Shown here: positions 45,496-55,639 of the stretch, piece by piece | Numbering within the stretch: the stretch's first letter is position 1 | How the letters are laid out: the number at the start of each line of letters is the position of its first letter | NCBI GenBank assembly: GCA_000583135.1 | Contig: JFBG01000003.1 | Coordinates: 1-64,000 of the forward strand | Source of the DNA: Thioalkalivibrio sp. HK1 | GTDB taxonomy: Bacteria > Pseudomonadota > Gammaproteobacteria > HK1 | Direction of reading: 5' to 3' | Length of the DNA stretch: 64,000 nt | Translations under genes and position numbers: made by a program | Notes under the pieces: generated by a model | What the model saw: only the letters and a program-made list of their open reading frames with translations | What the model was told of the DNA's origin: nothing | The model's database searches: none

Positions 45496-46851
45496 ATGTC
45501 GATCATCGCCTTGGGATTGAGCCACGCCACCGCCCCTTTGGAGGTGCGCGAACAAGCGGGCATCGGCGCCGATCGAATGCCGCAGGCGATCCAGACCCTG
45601 AGAAACTGCCCCGGGGTCAACGAAGCGGCGATCCTCTTCACCTGCAACCGTACCGACCTCTACTGCGACTTGAGCGGGGGATCCGAAGGCGACCCCGCCC
45701 CCCTTCCGATGCTCTGGTTCGATCGTTTTTTGGGGATCGATCATCGCCGCCTCGAACGCCACCTCTATGTGCATTTGGAGGACGATGCCGTTCGGCATGT
45801 GATGCGGGTGGCGAGCGGATTGGATTCGATGGTGCTCGGGGAGCCGCAGATTTTGGGCCAACTCAAACGGGCGTGGACGATGGCCCGCTGCGAGGGGGCC
45901 TTGGGAACGGTGCTGGACCGGCTATTCCAACGCTCTTTCGCGGTGGCCAAACGGATACGCAGCGATACCGCCATCGGCAAACACCCGGTCTCGGTGGCTT
46001 ATGCCGCGGTCAGTCTCGCCCGCCGCATCTTCGAAAAACCCGAGGATCGCACCGCCTTGCTGATCGGGGCGGGAGAGACGATCGAACTTTGCGCACGTCA
46101 TCTGGCGGCGCAAGGGATCGGGCGCACGTTGATCGCCAACCGTACCTTCGAGCGCGCCCGGCGTCTGGCCGCCGATATCGGAGCCCACCCCATACCCTTC
46201 GATGCCATCCGCCACCGCCTCGCCGATGCGGATATCGTCATCACCTCGACCGCAAGCCCCGAGCCGATCCTCAAGGCGGATGCGATCTCCAAGGCGCTGC
46301 GGATCAGACGTCGGCGACCGATGTTCATCGCCGACCTTGCGATCCCCCCGGATGTGGAACATGCCGCCGAGCGTCTTGCGGATATCTACCTCTATCGAGT
46401 CGACGACCTTTCGAACGTGATCGAAAAAGGCAAGCAAGAACGCATCGCCGCGGCGCACGAAGCGCAAGGGGTCATCGAACGGCAGGTCGGGGAATTCATG
46501 GCTTGGAAGCGCGGGCTCTGCGCGGATTCCACCGTGGTGCAAGTGCGAGAGGCGGCCTGCGAAATCCAAAAAGAGGTACTGAAAAAAGCCCTTTCGCGCT
46601 TGCATGCCGGGGAGCCGGCGGAAAAATCCCTCGAATACCTTGCCCATACCCTCACGAGAAAATTTCTGCATCGGCCCAGCGTCGGCTTGCGCTCCGCCGC
46701 CGCCGACGATCGACCGGGAGTTTTGGAAGCGGCGACGACGATCTTCGGCCTCGATCCCCGAAGGGTCGATCCCTCGCCCTCGACATCCGAGATCGACATC
46801 GACGAGGCGGAAAAGGCGCCGGATTCCTCGAAGACGGCATCCGGATCGTGA
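45496..46851 (+). CDS. hemA: Glutamyl-tRNA reductase
   Basis: 451 residues. The first committed step of heme biosynthesis by the C5 route: glutamyl-tRNA to glutamate-1-semialdehyde with [24 protein letters not shown] is the start, [12 protein letters not shown] carries the catalytic Cys near 50, [14 protein letters not shown] and [21 protein letters not shown] follow, then the NADPH domain [18 protein letters not shown] and a C-terminal dimerisation helix with a long acidic tail. The frame ends in TGA overlapping the GTG of prfA, so the two are coupled. The divergent TPR-lolB-ispE block matches Pseudomonas gene order. Confidence 0.95.
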   Translation: MSIIALGLSHATAPLEVREQAGIGADRMPQAIQTLRNCPGVNEAAILFTCNRTDLYCDLSGGSEGDPAPLPMLWFDRFLGIDHRRLERHLYVHLEDDAVRHVMRVASGLDSMVLGEPQILGQLKRAWTMARCEGALGTVLDRLFQRSFAVAKRIRSDTAIGKHPVSVAYAAVSLARRIFEKPEDRTALLIGAGETIELCARHLAAQGIGRTLIANRTFERARRLAADIGAHPIPFDAIRHRLADADIVITSTASPEPILKADAISKALRIRRRRPMFIADLAIPPDVEHAAERLADIYLYRVDDLSNVIEKGKQERIAAAHEAQGVIERQVGEFMAWKRGLCADSTVVQVREAACEIQKEVLKKALSRLHAGEPAEKSLEYLAHTLTRKFLHRPSVGLRSAAADDRPGVLEAATTIFGLDPRRVDPSPSTSEIDIDEAEKAPDSSKTASGS

Positions 46852-47930
46852 ACCCGTCATTGACCCGCAAGCTCGAAGGATTGCACGATCGCTTCCAAGA
46901 GATCGGCATCCTCCTTGCCGATCCCGATACCCTCGCCGATATCGACCGCTTGAAGGCTCTGGCGCAAGAGCATGCCGAGCTGAGCAAGGTGGCCGAATGC
47001 TTCGAGCGATACAACCACATCATCGGATCGATCGACGAGGCCCAGGGCGTTCTGGATGGCCCGGACAAGGAACTCCACCCTTTGGCGCACGAGGAGATCG
47101 AAAGCGCCACCTTGCAACGCGATCGCTTGGAGCACGAGATCAAGCTCCTGCTGATCCCCACCGATCCCGCCGACGACGGCAACGCTTGGCTCGAAATCCG
47201 AGCGGGAACCGGCGGGGACGAGGCCGCACTCTTCGCCGGCGATCTCTTTCGCATGTATCTGCGCTACGCCGCTTCGAGACACTGGCAAACGGAAATCGCC
47301 GGCGAAAGTCCGGGGGAGCTCGGCGGCTACAAGGAGATCGTCGCCCGGATCACCGGCCCCAAGGTCTATTCGCGGCTGAAGTTCGAATCCGGTGTGCATC
47401 GGGTACAGCGGGTGCCGGAAACCGAATCCCAAGGAAGGATCCACACCTCGGCGTGCACGGTGGCGATATTGCCGGAGGCCGATGCGATCGAGACCGTCAA
47501 GATCGACAGCGCCGATTTGCGGGTCGATACCTTTCGCGCCTCGGGAGCGGGCGGACAGCATGTCAATAAAACCGATTCCGCCATCCGCATCACCCATCTG
47601 CCGACCGGTACCGTGGTGGAATGCCAGGACGAGCGATCCCAGCATAAGAATCGGGCGCGGGCGATGTCGCTGCTCGGCTCCAAACTACTCGATGCCCAGC
47701 GCCGGAAGCAGGACGCCGAGCGGGCCCGAACCCGTCGGCTCCTGATCGGCAGCGGCGATCGTTCGCAGCGCATCCGCACCTACAACTTCCCGCAAAAGCG
47801 GGTCAGCGATCACCGCATCAACCTCAGTCTCTACAAGATCCACGAGATCATGGCCGGCGATCTCGACGAAATCGTCGATGCTTTGATCAACGAGGATCGC
47901 GCCGATCAGTTGGCGACGCTCGCAAATTGA
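46848..47930 (+). CDS. prfA: Peptide chain release factor 1
   Basis: 360 residues. The start is a GTG whose last bases overlap the hemA stop (GTGA). [27 protein letters not shown] aligns with the RF1 N-terminus. The GGQ motif [24 protein letters not shown] lies near 233 and hydrolyses peptidyl-t[24 protein letters not shown] precedes it. The stop-codon reading tripeptide region (P-x-T in RF1) falls in ~185-195. It reads UAA and UAG. The downstream gene prmC methylates the Gln of GGQ. Confidence 0.96.
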   Translation: MNPSLTRKLEGLHDRFQEIGILLADPDTLADIDRLKALAQEHAELSKVAECFERYNHIIGSIDEAQGVLDGPDKELHPLAHEEIESATLQRDRLEHEIKLLLIPTDPADDGNAWLEIRAGTGGDEAALFAGDLFRMYLRYAASRHWQTEIAGESPGELGGYKEIVARITGPKVYSRLKFESGVHRVQRVPETESQGRIHTSACTVAILPEADAIETVKIDSADLRVDTFRASGAGGQHVNKTDSAIRITHLPTGTVVECQDERSQHKNRARAMSLLGSKLLDAQRRKQDAERARTRRLLIGSGDRSQRIRTYNFPQKRVSDHRINLSLYKIHEIMAGDLDEIVDALINEDRADQLATLAN

Positions 47931-47969
47931 CGATTCGAAGGGCCAAATCGAGCCCCATCGAGGGCCACG

Positions 47970-48875
47970 ATGCCCGATGACACCATCGCGCGCACCCTCG
48001 CCGAGGCCTCGACCCGGCTCGCCCTCGCCCGGCGCCCGGCAGCAGGCCGCGGGATCGAGGGGATTGCGGGCAGCCCCGATGCCGATCGATCCGCCACCCG
48101 TCCCGAGGCGGAAATCCTGCTCGGATTCGTGCTCGGCAAGAGCCGCACGCAACTGCGCATGTATCCCGAGGCGCCGCTTTCGCCCGAGACGCTCGCTCGT
48201 TTCGCATCGCTGATCGGACGAAGGGCCGAAGGCGAACCCATCGCCTACCTCACCGGGCGGCGCGAATTCTGGTCGCTGGATCTCATGGTTTCTCCCGATA
48301 CCCTGATCCCTCGCCCGGAAAGCGAACACTTGGTCGAGGTGGCGTTGGAGTCGATCGATCCCGGCGAATCGGCACAGGTGGCCGATATCGGCACCGGGGC
48401 CGGACCGGTGGCTTTGGCGATCGCCTCCGAGCGTGAGCGAGCGACGGTGCTGGCCACGGATCGATCCTTGGCGGCGCTGCACATCGCCCGGAAAAATGCA
48501 AGGGGATTGGGGATTCGAAATGTCTCCTTCGCCCTCGCCGATTCCTGCGCGGCGCTGAAAAACGCCCACTGGTCGATGATCGTCTCCAACCCCCCCTATA
48601 TCGCAAGCGACGATCCGCACCTCCTTGCCGGGGATCCCTCATTCGAACCCCGAGATGCCCTCGTCGCCGGATCGCAAGGACTCGATATGCTCACAAGACT
48701 CGCCCGCCAAGCCCCGGCCCGACTCGTCCCCGGCGGCCGATTGGCCTTGGAGCATGGCTGGCAACAAGGGGAGGATGTTCGCCGCCTTCTCGCCGAAAAC
48801 GGCTTTTGCGAGATCGAAACCCGATGCGATCTGGCGGGACACGAACGCATCACCTCGGGGCGCAAGAGGACTTGA
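47970..48875 (+). CDS. prmC: Release factor N5-glutamine methyltransferase
   Basis: 301 residues. The N-terminal helical domain is followed by the SAM-binding site VADIGTGAGPVALAIASE near 140 and the catalytic NPPYIASDDPHL near 205 that positions the Gln of release factor. An insertion of about 15 residues (RRPAAGRGIEGIAGSPDADRS) lies in the first domain. It follows prfA by 39 bases, matching substrate and enzyme. The order hemA-prfA-prmC is conserved across gammaproteobacteria. Confidence 0.94.
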   Translation: MPDDTIARTLAEASTRLALARRPAAGRGIEGIAGSPDADRSATRPEAEILLGFVLGKSRTQLRMYPEAPLSPETLARFASLIGRRAEGEPIAYLTGRREFWSLDLMVSPDTLIPRPESEHLVEVALESIDPGESAQVADIGTGAGPVALAIASERERATVLATDRSLAALHIARKNARGLGIRNVSFALADSCAALKNAHWSMIVSNPPYIASDDPHLLAGDPSFEPRDALVAGSQGLDMLTRLARQAPARLVPGGRLALEHGWQQGEDVRRLLAENGFCEIETRCDLAGHERITSGRKRT

Positions 48876-49117
48876 ACGACGAGCGATCGCCCATGGACCG
48901 CCGACGAGACATCGAAGCGGGCGCATGAATCGCATGATGAAAATGCAAAGCACAGCGCGGATCATCGGCCGACCGACAAACGTGCATGAATGCCGACCCA
49001 TTCGAACACGAAGATAATGAACTGTATGAGGATGTCGATTGATTAATCCGGATGCGTACCCATCTTTATATTGCGTCGAGGGTGCGTACCCCGATACCAC
49101 ATACCAAGGAGCGTGTT

Positions 49118-50047
49118 ATGGGCGATATCAAATTCTTTCGGTTGGAAGGACAATCCGTCAATGAAGTCATCGGTACTTCGATGTCTTTGGAGAAGGATTT
49201 ACAAAACCTGTTCCAAAAAAATCTCCGATCACTGATGGAAATCGATTTTTTGAAATCCGAATACAAGACCACCAATGGTCGGATCGACATGCTGGGGCTG
49301 GATGAAAATAAATGCCCGGTCATCATCGAATACAAACGAGACTCGAATGCGAATATCGTCACCCAAGGACTTTTTTATCTCGATTGGCTGATGAATCACC
49401 GAGACAGTTTCCATCGGCTGGTACAAGAAAAGATCGATCGAGAAACGGCCGACGATATCGACTGGTCCGCTCCTCGCCTCGTCTTGGTAGCGGCGGATTT
49501 CAATCGCTACGACGTTCATGCCATCAAGCAAATCGACCGCAATATCGATCTCGTTCGCTATCGGAAATTCGAAGACGAATGGCTGATGCTCGATTTATTG
49601 ACGAGGACCGCTGCCAAGTCGCCGACCGCAGCCGTGGAAAAAGTGGCGACCGCGATCGGTGATAAGCGAGACTTCTTTCCGCGCAAAAACCACAAGATAG
49701 TCATGGAGGAGGCGAGCGATGAGTTAAAAGATCTTTACGAGAGCCTCAAGGAATTTTTATATGATTTGGGAGTGGATGTGCAAGAAAGGCATCTGAAATA
49801 CTACGTCGCCTTCAGGCGCATCAAGAATTTTGCCTGTGTCAATCTACGCAACCAAAAAGGCAATATCTTGGTTTTCGTGAACGGGGATATCGGGGATATC
49901 GATGATATCGAACCGGACTGTAATTTTATCCGGGATGTCAGCGATATCGGCCATTACGGCACCGGCAATATCGAAATCACCATCGCCTCGAATGATGATT
50001 TGGAGCGAGCCAAACCCATCATCCGCAGATCCTACGAAAGGGCATGA
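49118..50047 (+). CDS. PD-(D/E)XK nuclease-like protein with a C-terminal DUF5655-type domain
   Basis: 309 residues from an ATG with AAGGAGCGTGTT before it; an upstream start is less likely. The N-terminal half follows the NucS/DUF91 pattern: NGRIDMLGLDENKCPVIIEYKR holds Asp57, then Glu71-x-Lys73, the nuclease core. GLFYLDWLMNHRDSFHRLV is a helix after the core. The C-terminal ~105 residues (DELKDLYESLKEFLYDLGVDVQ...YYVAFRRIKNFACVNLRNQKGNILVFV) match the DUF5655 type. Family members are repair or defence nucleases without a settled role. The gene interrupts the usual prmC-moeB order, which suggests later insertion. No partner gene is near. Confidence 0.8.
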   Translation: MGDIKFFRLEGQSVNEVIGTSMSLEKDLQNLFQKNLRSLMEIDFLKSEYKTTNGRIDMLGLDENKCPVIIEYKRDSNANIVTQGLFYLDWLMNHRDSFHRLVQEKIDRETADDIDWSAPRLVLVAADFNRYDVHAIKQIDRNIDLVRYRKFEDEWLMLDLLTRTAAKSPTAAVEKVATAIGDKRDFFPRKNHKIVMEEASDELKDLYESLKEFLYDLGVDVQERHLKYYVAFRRIKNFACVNLRNQKGNILVFVNGDIGDIDDIEPDCNFIRDVSDIGHYGTGNIEITIASNDDLERAKPIIRRSYERA

Positions 50048-50319
50048 CCGCTTGGGTTTGGGGTTCACGCCCATGAAACGAGCCCCCGATGGCGGTGGAT
50101 CTCGGTGCTGCCACCGACATGGGTCGATCTACGGTCGACAACTACATCGCCGAGATGATCGTCGAAGCGCAAAGAAGCCGAATCTGCGCAAACGGCTTTG
50201 AAAAAAGCGAGAATGCGCATCGACCGAATCGCGGGTCGTCTCTTGCGACCACATCATGTCGGGGGCTGCTTCGAGAATGCCGAACGAGCCCTTGATAGGA
50301 ATCTCGATGGAGAAAACGA
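50048..50319 (+). pseudogene. Possible gene remnant between the nuclease and moeB
   Basis: A frame from 50089 encodes AVDLGAATDMGRSTVDNYIAEMIVEAQ, which has the look of a short helix-turn-helix segment like that of AAA ATPases of the DUF4143 group, but breaks off after about 25 codons into unrelated sequence. It could be debris of a mobile insertion that brought the nuclease, or chance. Weak evidence. Confidence 0.25.
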
Positions 50320-51087
50320 GTGGAACCCCGGATTGCCGAACGCTACGGTCGTCATATTCTTCTTAGGGAGATCGGCGAGGTCGGCCAAGAGCGGTTGAGC
50401 GCAGCGCGGGTCTTGATCGTGGGTTTGGGCGGACTCGGATCGCCGGTGGCGATGTACTTGGCCGCCTCCGGCATCGGTCATCTGGTGCTGAGCGACTACG
50501 ATCATGTCGAGCTATCGAACTTACAGCGGCAGATCGTCCATGGTAGCCGGGATATCGGGCGCAACAAGGTCGATTCCGCGCGCGATACCCTGCTGGCTCT
50601 CAATCCCGAGATCGAGGTCACCGCCCTTGATCGGGCCTTGGACGACGATCTGGATGCGCAGGTCGCGGCGGCGGATGCGGTGGTGGATGCCACCGACAAC
50701 TTCGAAAGCCGTTTCGCCCTGAATGCGGCGTGCCGGCGTCAACGCACCCCCTTGGTATCGGGGGCGGCCATTCGGATGGAAGGACAGATCGCCGTTTTCG
50801 ATCCCAACGATCCGAAATCGCCTTGCTATCGCTGCCTTTATCGCGACGACGGCGGGGCGGAGGGCGAGCCCTGTGCGCTGGTGGGAGTCCTGGCCCCGCT
50901 GCTGGGCATCATCGGCAGCGTGCAAGCCACGGAGACCATCAAATTGATCGCCGGTTTCGGAACCTCGCTGGCCGGAAGGCTGATCGTGCTCGATGCGGCC
51001 TTGATGGAATGGCGCGAACTCAGATTGCCCCGGGATCCGGCCTGCCCGGTCTGCGGCCCGCCGTCCCCCACATCGATCGAATCTTGA
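50320..51087 (+). CDS. moeB: HesA/MoeB/ThiF family adenylyltransferase
   Basis: 255 residues from a GTG. ERYGRHILLREIGEVGQERL and VLIVGLGGLGSPVAMYLAASGIGHLVLSDYDHVELSNLQRQIVHG form the ATP-binding E1-like site with the conserved Arg of NLQRQ. The zinc Cys pairs CYRC and CPVC are present. MoeB activates the C-terminus of MoaD for molybdopterin synthesis; ThiF does the same for ThiS. No rhodanese domain follows. The placement downstream of prmC matches the Pseudomonas hemA-prfA-prmC-moeB order, which is why moeB is preferred over thiF. Confidence 0.88.
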   Translation: MEPRIAERYGRHILLREIGEVGQERLSAARVLIVGLGGLGSPVAMYLAASGIGHLVLSDYDHVELSNLQRQIVHGSRDIGRNKVDSARDTLLALNPEIEVTALDRALDDDLDAQVAAADAVVDATDNFESRFALNAACRRQRTPLVSGAAIRMEGQIAVFDPNDPKSPCYRCLYRDDGGAEGEPCALVGVLAPLLGIIGSVQATETIKLIAGFGTSLAGRLIVLDAALMEWRELRLPRDPACPVCGPPSPTSIES

Positions 51088-51114
51088 ACCTATCGAGCGG
51101 AGCCTTGGCCTTCC

Positions 51115-52614
51115 ATGCAGTATCACGATCTTCGTTCCTTCATCGCCGCCCTCGAAAACCGAGGAGAGCTGCAACGGATTCGGCAATCGGTGGATCCCTT
51201 CCTCGAGATCACCGAGGTCTGCGATCGCACCTTGCGCGCCGGCGGACCGGCCCTGCTCTTCGAACGCCCGGGGAAAAGCGAGATCCCCCTGCTCGCCAAT
51301 CTCTTCGGCACCCCGCAGCGGGTGGCTTTGGGCATGGGCGCCGAATCCGTCGAAGCCTTGCGCGAGATCGGTCGCCTGCTCGCCTTCCTCAAAGAACCCG
51401 ATCCCCCGAAGGGGATACGAGAGGCATTCAAGGCCCTGCCCGTTTTCAAGCGCGTGCTGGATATGGCGCCGCGCACCGTGCGCAGCGCGCCTTGGCAAGC
51501 GAAAACGATGCAAGGCGACGAGGTGGATCTGGGATGTTTTCCCATCCAGACCTGCTGGCCCGACGATGCCGGGCCCTTGATCACGTGGGCGTTGGTCATC
51601 ACCCGAGGATCCGTCGGCAACGATCGAGAGCGCATCAATATCGGCATCTACCGCCAACAGGTCATCGCTCGCAATCGCACCATCATGCGCTGGCTGGCGC
51701 ATCGGGGCGGGGCTTTGGATTTCAAGCGATGGCAACGAGAGCGACCCGGCGAGGACTTTCCCGTGTGCGTGGTCTTGGGGGCGGATCCGGCGACGATGCT
51801 GGCGGCGGTGACCCCGGTACCCGATACCCTCTCCGAATTCGCCTTCGCCGGATTGCTGCGCGGCAAGCGCACCGAACTCGTGCAAACCGAATGCGGATTG
51901 CCCGCTCCCGTCGGGGCCGAGATCGTCATCGAGGGGCATATTTCCCCCGGGGATACCGAACTCGAGGGGCCTTTCGGGGACCATACGGGTTATTACAACG
52001 AGGTGGAGCGATTCCCGGTGCTGACCATCGACCGCATCCATCAACGAGAAGCGCCGATCTACCACAGCACCTTCACCGGCCGACCGCCGGACGAGCCCGC
52101 GGTATTGGGACTGGCGCTGAACGAAGTCTTCGTCCCCTTGCTGCGCAAACAATTCCCCGATATCGTCGATTTTCATCTGCCGCCGGAGGGCTGCTCCTAT
52201 CGGGTGGCGATCGTCGCCATCCGCAAGGAATATATCGGCCATGCCAAGCGGGTGATGATGGGGGTGTGGTCTTTCCTGCGGCAGTTCATGTATACCAAGT
52301 TTGTCATCGTCACCGACGACGATATCGATATTCGTGATTGGAAGGATGTCATCTGGGCGATCTCGACCCGGGTCGACCCGGCAAGGGATACCGTCTTCGT
52401 CGAGAACTCCCCCATCGATTCCCTTGATTTCGCCTCGCCGATCCCCGGGCTCGGATCCAAGATGGGGATCGATGCCACCTCCAAATGGCCCGGGGAAAGC
52501 GATCGGCCGTGGGGGCGAGCGATCACCATGAGCGAGTCGGTGAAAAGGCGAATCGATACGATCTGGGCCGATCTCGGCATCGAAACGCGGCCGAAAAAAG
52601 CCCTCGACGATTGA
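51115..52614 (+). CDS. ubiD: 3-octaprenyl-4-hydroxybenzoate carboxy-lyase UbiD
   Basis: 499 residues, matching E. coli UbiD length. It decarboxylates the ubiquinone precursor with prenylated FMN made by UbiX. Motifs: [22 protein letters not shown] at the start, [49 protein letters not shown], and [22 protein letters not shown] with the prFMN-site residues. [18 protein letters not shown] is a strong signature near 320. Ubiquinone is the electron acceptor of the sdh complex encoded in this window. It follows moeB by 27 bases. Confidence 0.97.
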   Translation: MQYHDLRSFIAALENRGELQRIRQSVDPFLEITEVCDRTLRAGGPALLFERPGKSEIPLLANLFGTPQRVALGMGAESVEALREIGRLLAFLKEPDPPKGIREAFKALPVFKRVLDMAPRTVRSAPWQAKTMQGDEVDLGCFPIQTCWPDDAGPLITWALVITRGSVGNDRERINIGIYRQQVIARNRTIMRWLAHRGGALDFKRWQRERPGEDFPVCVVLGADPATMLAAVTPVPDTLSEFAFAGLLRGKRTELVQTECGLPAPVGAEIVIEGHISPGDTELEGPFGDHTGYYNEVERFPVLTIDRIHQREAPIYHSTFTGRPPDEPAVLGLALNEVFVPLLRKQFPDIVDFHLPPEGCSYRVAIVAIRKEYIGHAKRVMMGVWSFLRQFMYTKFVIVTDDDIDIRDWKDVIWAISTRVDPARDTVFVENSPIDSLDFASPIPGLGSKMGIDATSKWPGESDRPWGRAITMSESVKRRIDTIWADLGIETRPKKALDD

Positions 52615-52800
52615 TGGCGGATCGATGGTGGATCGACGGATGATCGACGAAAGATCAATGAGCGATCGAAAAGATTCGCCCGACCGACACCTAAGGTACA
52701 ATTCCCGCCCGATCGATCGCCCTCGTTACCGGTTCGCCCTAGGCAGCCGGGCATCGAATTTCGAAACCGCAACCCTCTAACGATTCTTTGGACGAGCACC

Positions 52801-53004
52801 ATGAAAGACGATATCCATCCCGCCTATCAAGACCTCACCGTCAAATGCAGCTGCGGACATAGCTTCGTTACGCGCTCGACCCTGAACGAGGAGCTGCACC
52901 TCGAGGTCTGCTCCAAATGCCATCCCTTCTATACCGGCACCCAGAAGATCGTCGATACCGCAGGCCGGGTCGATAAATTCCGGCGGCGCTACGCCAAGGA
53001 TTGA
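52801..53004 (+). CDS. rpmE: Large ribosomal subunit protein bL31 (zinc form)
   Basis: 67 residues. [28 protein letters not shown] with Cys16, Cys18, Cys37 and Cys40 gives the zinc-binding C+ type. [24 protein letters not shown] is the conserved C-terminal part. It bridges the two ribosomal subunits. A TACAAT at 52697-52702 may be its -10 box. Bacteria that also have a Cys-free copy switch to it under zinc limitation; no such copy is in this window. Confidence 0.97.
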   Translation: MKDDIHPAYQDLTVKCSCGHSFVTRSTLNEELHLEVCSKCHPFYTGTQKIVDTAGRVDKFRRRYAKD

Positions 53005-53044
53005 TCGAAGCGAGAAGCGCACCGAACGCCGGTGCGCCCTTCGA

Positions 53045-54058
53045 TCAGCCATCGTTCGGCAATCGGGGGTCGATGGGGCTTGGAAGATCGATCCCTTGCA
53101 AGTGCCAAAGATGGAGAAGGTCGATGAATACCCAGTTCTCGACCAGCCGATCCCCCTCGCGGCGATAGATATCGATCACCCGAAATTCCACCCTTTCGTC
53201 GCTCGCCGGCATCCCCATGAAACCGCCGGCGGGACGCACGGTGAAGTTGGGCCACCCGAAGAATCCGCCGTAATGCCCCTCGGCCAAGCGGGCGCGATGC
53301 ACGGTTCGGCTGCGCTCGGAAAATCCGGCGCGGAAAGGCCCGGCATGCTGCTTGGCATATCGCTCGATGGTATAGGTCGCCCCGATACCGGTCGGTCCCC
53401 ACCAAATCATCCGCTTCGACCAGCAGCGGCGAAGCTCGTCTTCGAGGCTCAAGCGGCCTTGCCACCGACCGATATCGGTGATCATCTCGTTGATCAGAGA
53501 CAACGTGGTCTTGCCCTGAATCGGGGGGCAGGGTTCGTAAAGGAGTCCGTCGTGGGTCGCCGGTCCCGGCTGCACCAGCTGCGCCCCGGTTTGCGGCGGA
53601 AAGGGATTTTGTCCCGCCTGCACCATCAGATGAGGGATATCGAAAAACATCGCGCTTTCTGCGATGCCCTCTTCCGTCACTCGATCGAACTCGCAAAAAC
53701 GCAACATGACCAACTTGCCGGTGGGACGAATCCCCAACCACGAGTGATCGAAAAGCCCCATCAGATGCCCCATCGAAACCACCCAAACGCTTCGATGGTC
53801 GTCGATCTCGTTGCTCCCGGCAAAGAAGATATCGAGCCTGCGCTGCATCGCACCGAGCGCATATCGCAAGGGTCGCCAAAAACGCTCGGCCACGCCTTGG
53901 GCATCTTGCTCGCCGAAAGGGTGATAGCCGCGCCATATAAACCCTTCGCAACAATGGCGAGCCAGCGTTCTCGCCGGATCCGAATTCTCTCGATCGAGCT
54001 CGGCATGGAAGCGCCGAACGAGGTTTTTTTCCTTTTGAAAGTCGCTCATGATCACCAT
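53045..54058 (-). CDS. Tandem SnoaL/NTF2-like domain protein, first of three paralogues
   Basis: 337 residues (ATG at 54058 or 54049). It contains two NTF2-like domains of about 150 residues each. The second half (CWSKRMIWWGPTGIGATYTIERYAKQHAGPF, then GFFGWPNFTVRP) matches the corresponding part of the protein at 60360 (PKMNWYGPSGIGSARGIEGFRNWH, VTGWPNM). Such folds act as small-molecule cyclases, isomerases or binding proteins; here the substrate is unknown. No signal peptide is seen, so it is cytoplasmic. It points away from the transporter operon, with 452 bases between them, so one regulatory region may serve both. Confidence 0.75.
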   Translation of the reverse strand: MVIMSDFQKEKNLVRRFHAELDRENSDPARTLARHCCEGFIWRGYHPFGEQDAQGVAERFWRPLRYALGAMQRRLDIFFAGSNEIDDHRSVWVVSMGHLMGLFDHSWLGIRPTGKLVMLRFCEFDRVTEEGIAESAMFFDIPHLMVQAGQNPFPPQTGAQLVQPGPATHDGLLYEPCPPIQGKTTLSLINEMITDIGRWQGRLSLEDELRRCWSKRMIWWGPTGIGATYTIERYAKQHAGPFRAGFSERSRTVHRARLAEGHYGGFFGWPNFTVRPAGGFMGMPASDERVEFRVIDIYRREGDRLVENWVFIDLLHLWHLQGIDLPSPIDPRLPNDG

Positions 54059-54510
54059 GACTCGTATCGTTTGGAGGATCTCGTTTGGAGGGTCGAGATC
54101 TTTCGATCGGGATGCTTTCGGCTCGATCCGCCCATCGATCGCCGGCTGCCGCCCATCGAGCCCGGATCGAGATCGAAAGATACCTTAGGAAATCCATGAC
54201 GAGAATCCATCATAAGCGCTCATCTGGCCATGATCGAATCGCCAAGGGCGATCTTCGATCGCTTCTCGATGGCTTGCCTGCGATCTTGCGATGCCCGAAG
54301 GACTTGGAGCCCGAAAAACACAATCGGCACCGGATCGTATAAATTCCGGCGCATTGCAAGGCTTCGCCCTCGGTCGATAAGGTCGGGGGGGCTCGTCGAT
54401 CGATATGAAAGCACCCTCGACGGCGCTCGAGCCAAGGGTTGCGAGGATCGTCCGCCATCTTCGATGGACGGGGATCGAAAAAATACGATCAAGCGACATG
54501 GAAGGAGAAG
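54059..54510. other. Divergent regulatory region of the catabolic cluster
   Basis: 452 bases between divergent genes. TATAAA at 54338-54343 is a candidate -10 box for the transporter operon but lacks a good -35. GATCGAAAAAATACGATC at 54473-54490 is a short interrupted palindrome close to the ATPase start that could be a repressor site. No regulator gene is nearby in the window. Confidence 0.35.
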
Positions 54511-55560
54511 ATGGCCGATATTCAACTGCGGAACTTGAGCAAGCGTTGGGGGGATTTCGTCGGCGTTCATCGCCTCGATCTCGATATCGCGGATCGGGAA
54601 TTCCTCGTGCTTTTGGGTCCCTCGGGCTGCGGCAAGACCACGACCATGCGGATGATCGCCGGACTCGAGGAGCCGAGCGAGGGGGATGTGATGATCGGGG
54701 GTCGGCGCGTCAACGATCTCGAGCCCAAAGATCGCGATGTGGCCATGGTCTTTCAAAGCTATGCCCTCTACCCGAATATGAATGTCTACGAAAATATTCG
54801 TTTCCCCTTGAAAGTCCGCGGTACGGATCCGGCAAGCCATGACGAAAAGGTGCGAAAAGCCAGCGCCATGGTCGAACTCGATGAATTCCTGCATCGCAAA
54901 CCCGCCGAACTATCGGGGGGGCAGCGCCAACGCGTGGCCTTGGCCCGCGCCATCGTACGAAAGCCCAATGTCTTTTTGATGGATGAACCCCTTTCGAATC
55001 TCGACGCCAAGCTGCGGGTCTCGACCCGAGCCCAGATCAAGAATCTGAGCCATGAGATCCAAGTGACCACGGTCTATGTCACCCACGATCAGATCGAGGC
55101 CATGACCCTTGCGGATCGCGTCGTGGTCATGAACCGAGGAGTGGTGCAACAGGTGGGATCCCCGGGTGATATCTACGATCGGCCCGCCAACGCCTTCGTT
55201 GCAGGCTTTATCGGAAATCCGGCGATGAATCTGATCGAGGGCCATATCGACAACGGCGTTTTCCAAGCGCCGATGGTTCGCATCGAGGGTTTGCGCATGC
55301 AAGATGGACCGGCCACCTTGGGATTTCGCGCCGAGGATGCGCAAATCACGGATGGTGGCGGCAATATCGAGGCCCCGCTTTATGCCTTGGAACTGCTCGG
55401 GGATGCAACGATGGTCTCTCTGCGGCCCGGGGGTACGATCGTCTCCGTTCGCTCGGAAAAATCATTCCGCGCATCGATCGGCGATCCGGTATCGGTGCAT
55501 ATCGCCATCGAGCACTGCCATTTTTTCGATCCGCAAAGCGGGGCTCGGATCGGGGAGTGA
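54511..55560 (+). CDS. Carbohydrate/polyol-type ABC importer ATPase (MalK/UgpC family)
   Basis: 349 residues from the ATG behind AAGGAGAAG. Walker A GPSGCGKTTTMRMIAGLEEPS near 38, Q-loop VFQSYALYPNMNVYENI, signature LSGGQRQRVALARAIVRKPNV, Walker B FLMDEPLSNLDAKLR and H-loop VYVTHDQIEAMTLADRV are all present. The C-terminal ~115 residues are the TOBE/MalK regulatory domain (FIGNPAMNLIEGHI). It energises import through the two permeases downstream. It is the first gene of the cluster, ahead of the binding protein. Confidence 0.93.
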   Translation: MADIQLRNLSKRWGDFVGVHRLDLDIADREFLVLLGPSGCGKTTTMRMIAGLEEPSEGDVMIGGRRVNDLEPKDRDVAMVFQSYALYPNMNVYENIRFPLKVRGTDPASHDEKVRKASAMVELDEFLHRKPAELSGGQRQRVALARAIVRKPNVFLMDEPLSNLDAKLRVSTRAQIKNLSHEIQVTTVYVTHDQIEAMTLADRVVVMNRGVVQQVGSPGDIYDRPANAFVAGFIGNPAMNLIEGHIDNGVFQAPMVRIEGLRMQDGPATLGFRAEDAQITDGGGNIEAPLYALELLGDATMVSLRPGGTIVSVRSEKSFRASIGDPVSVHIAIEHCHFFDPQSGARIGE

Positions 55561-55639
55561 ATCGATCGTTTCCATCGGATCGAGAGGCGAATCTCGATCA
55601 CTGTTTTTTTGAGCGTTCAACCAAAGGAGAAAGAAGAAT

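Noticed and set aside
45873-46847. Extended N-terminus for prfA
   Set aside because: This region belongs to hemA in another frame; RF1 homology begins at the GTG at 46848.
50521-52701. A 726-codon open frame on the minus strand
   Set aside because: Antisense of moeB and ubiD, both well supported. Long shadow frames are common with this codon bias.
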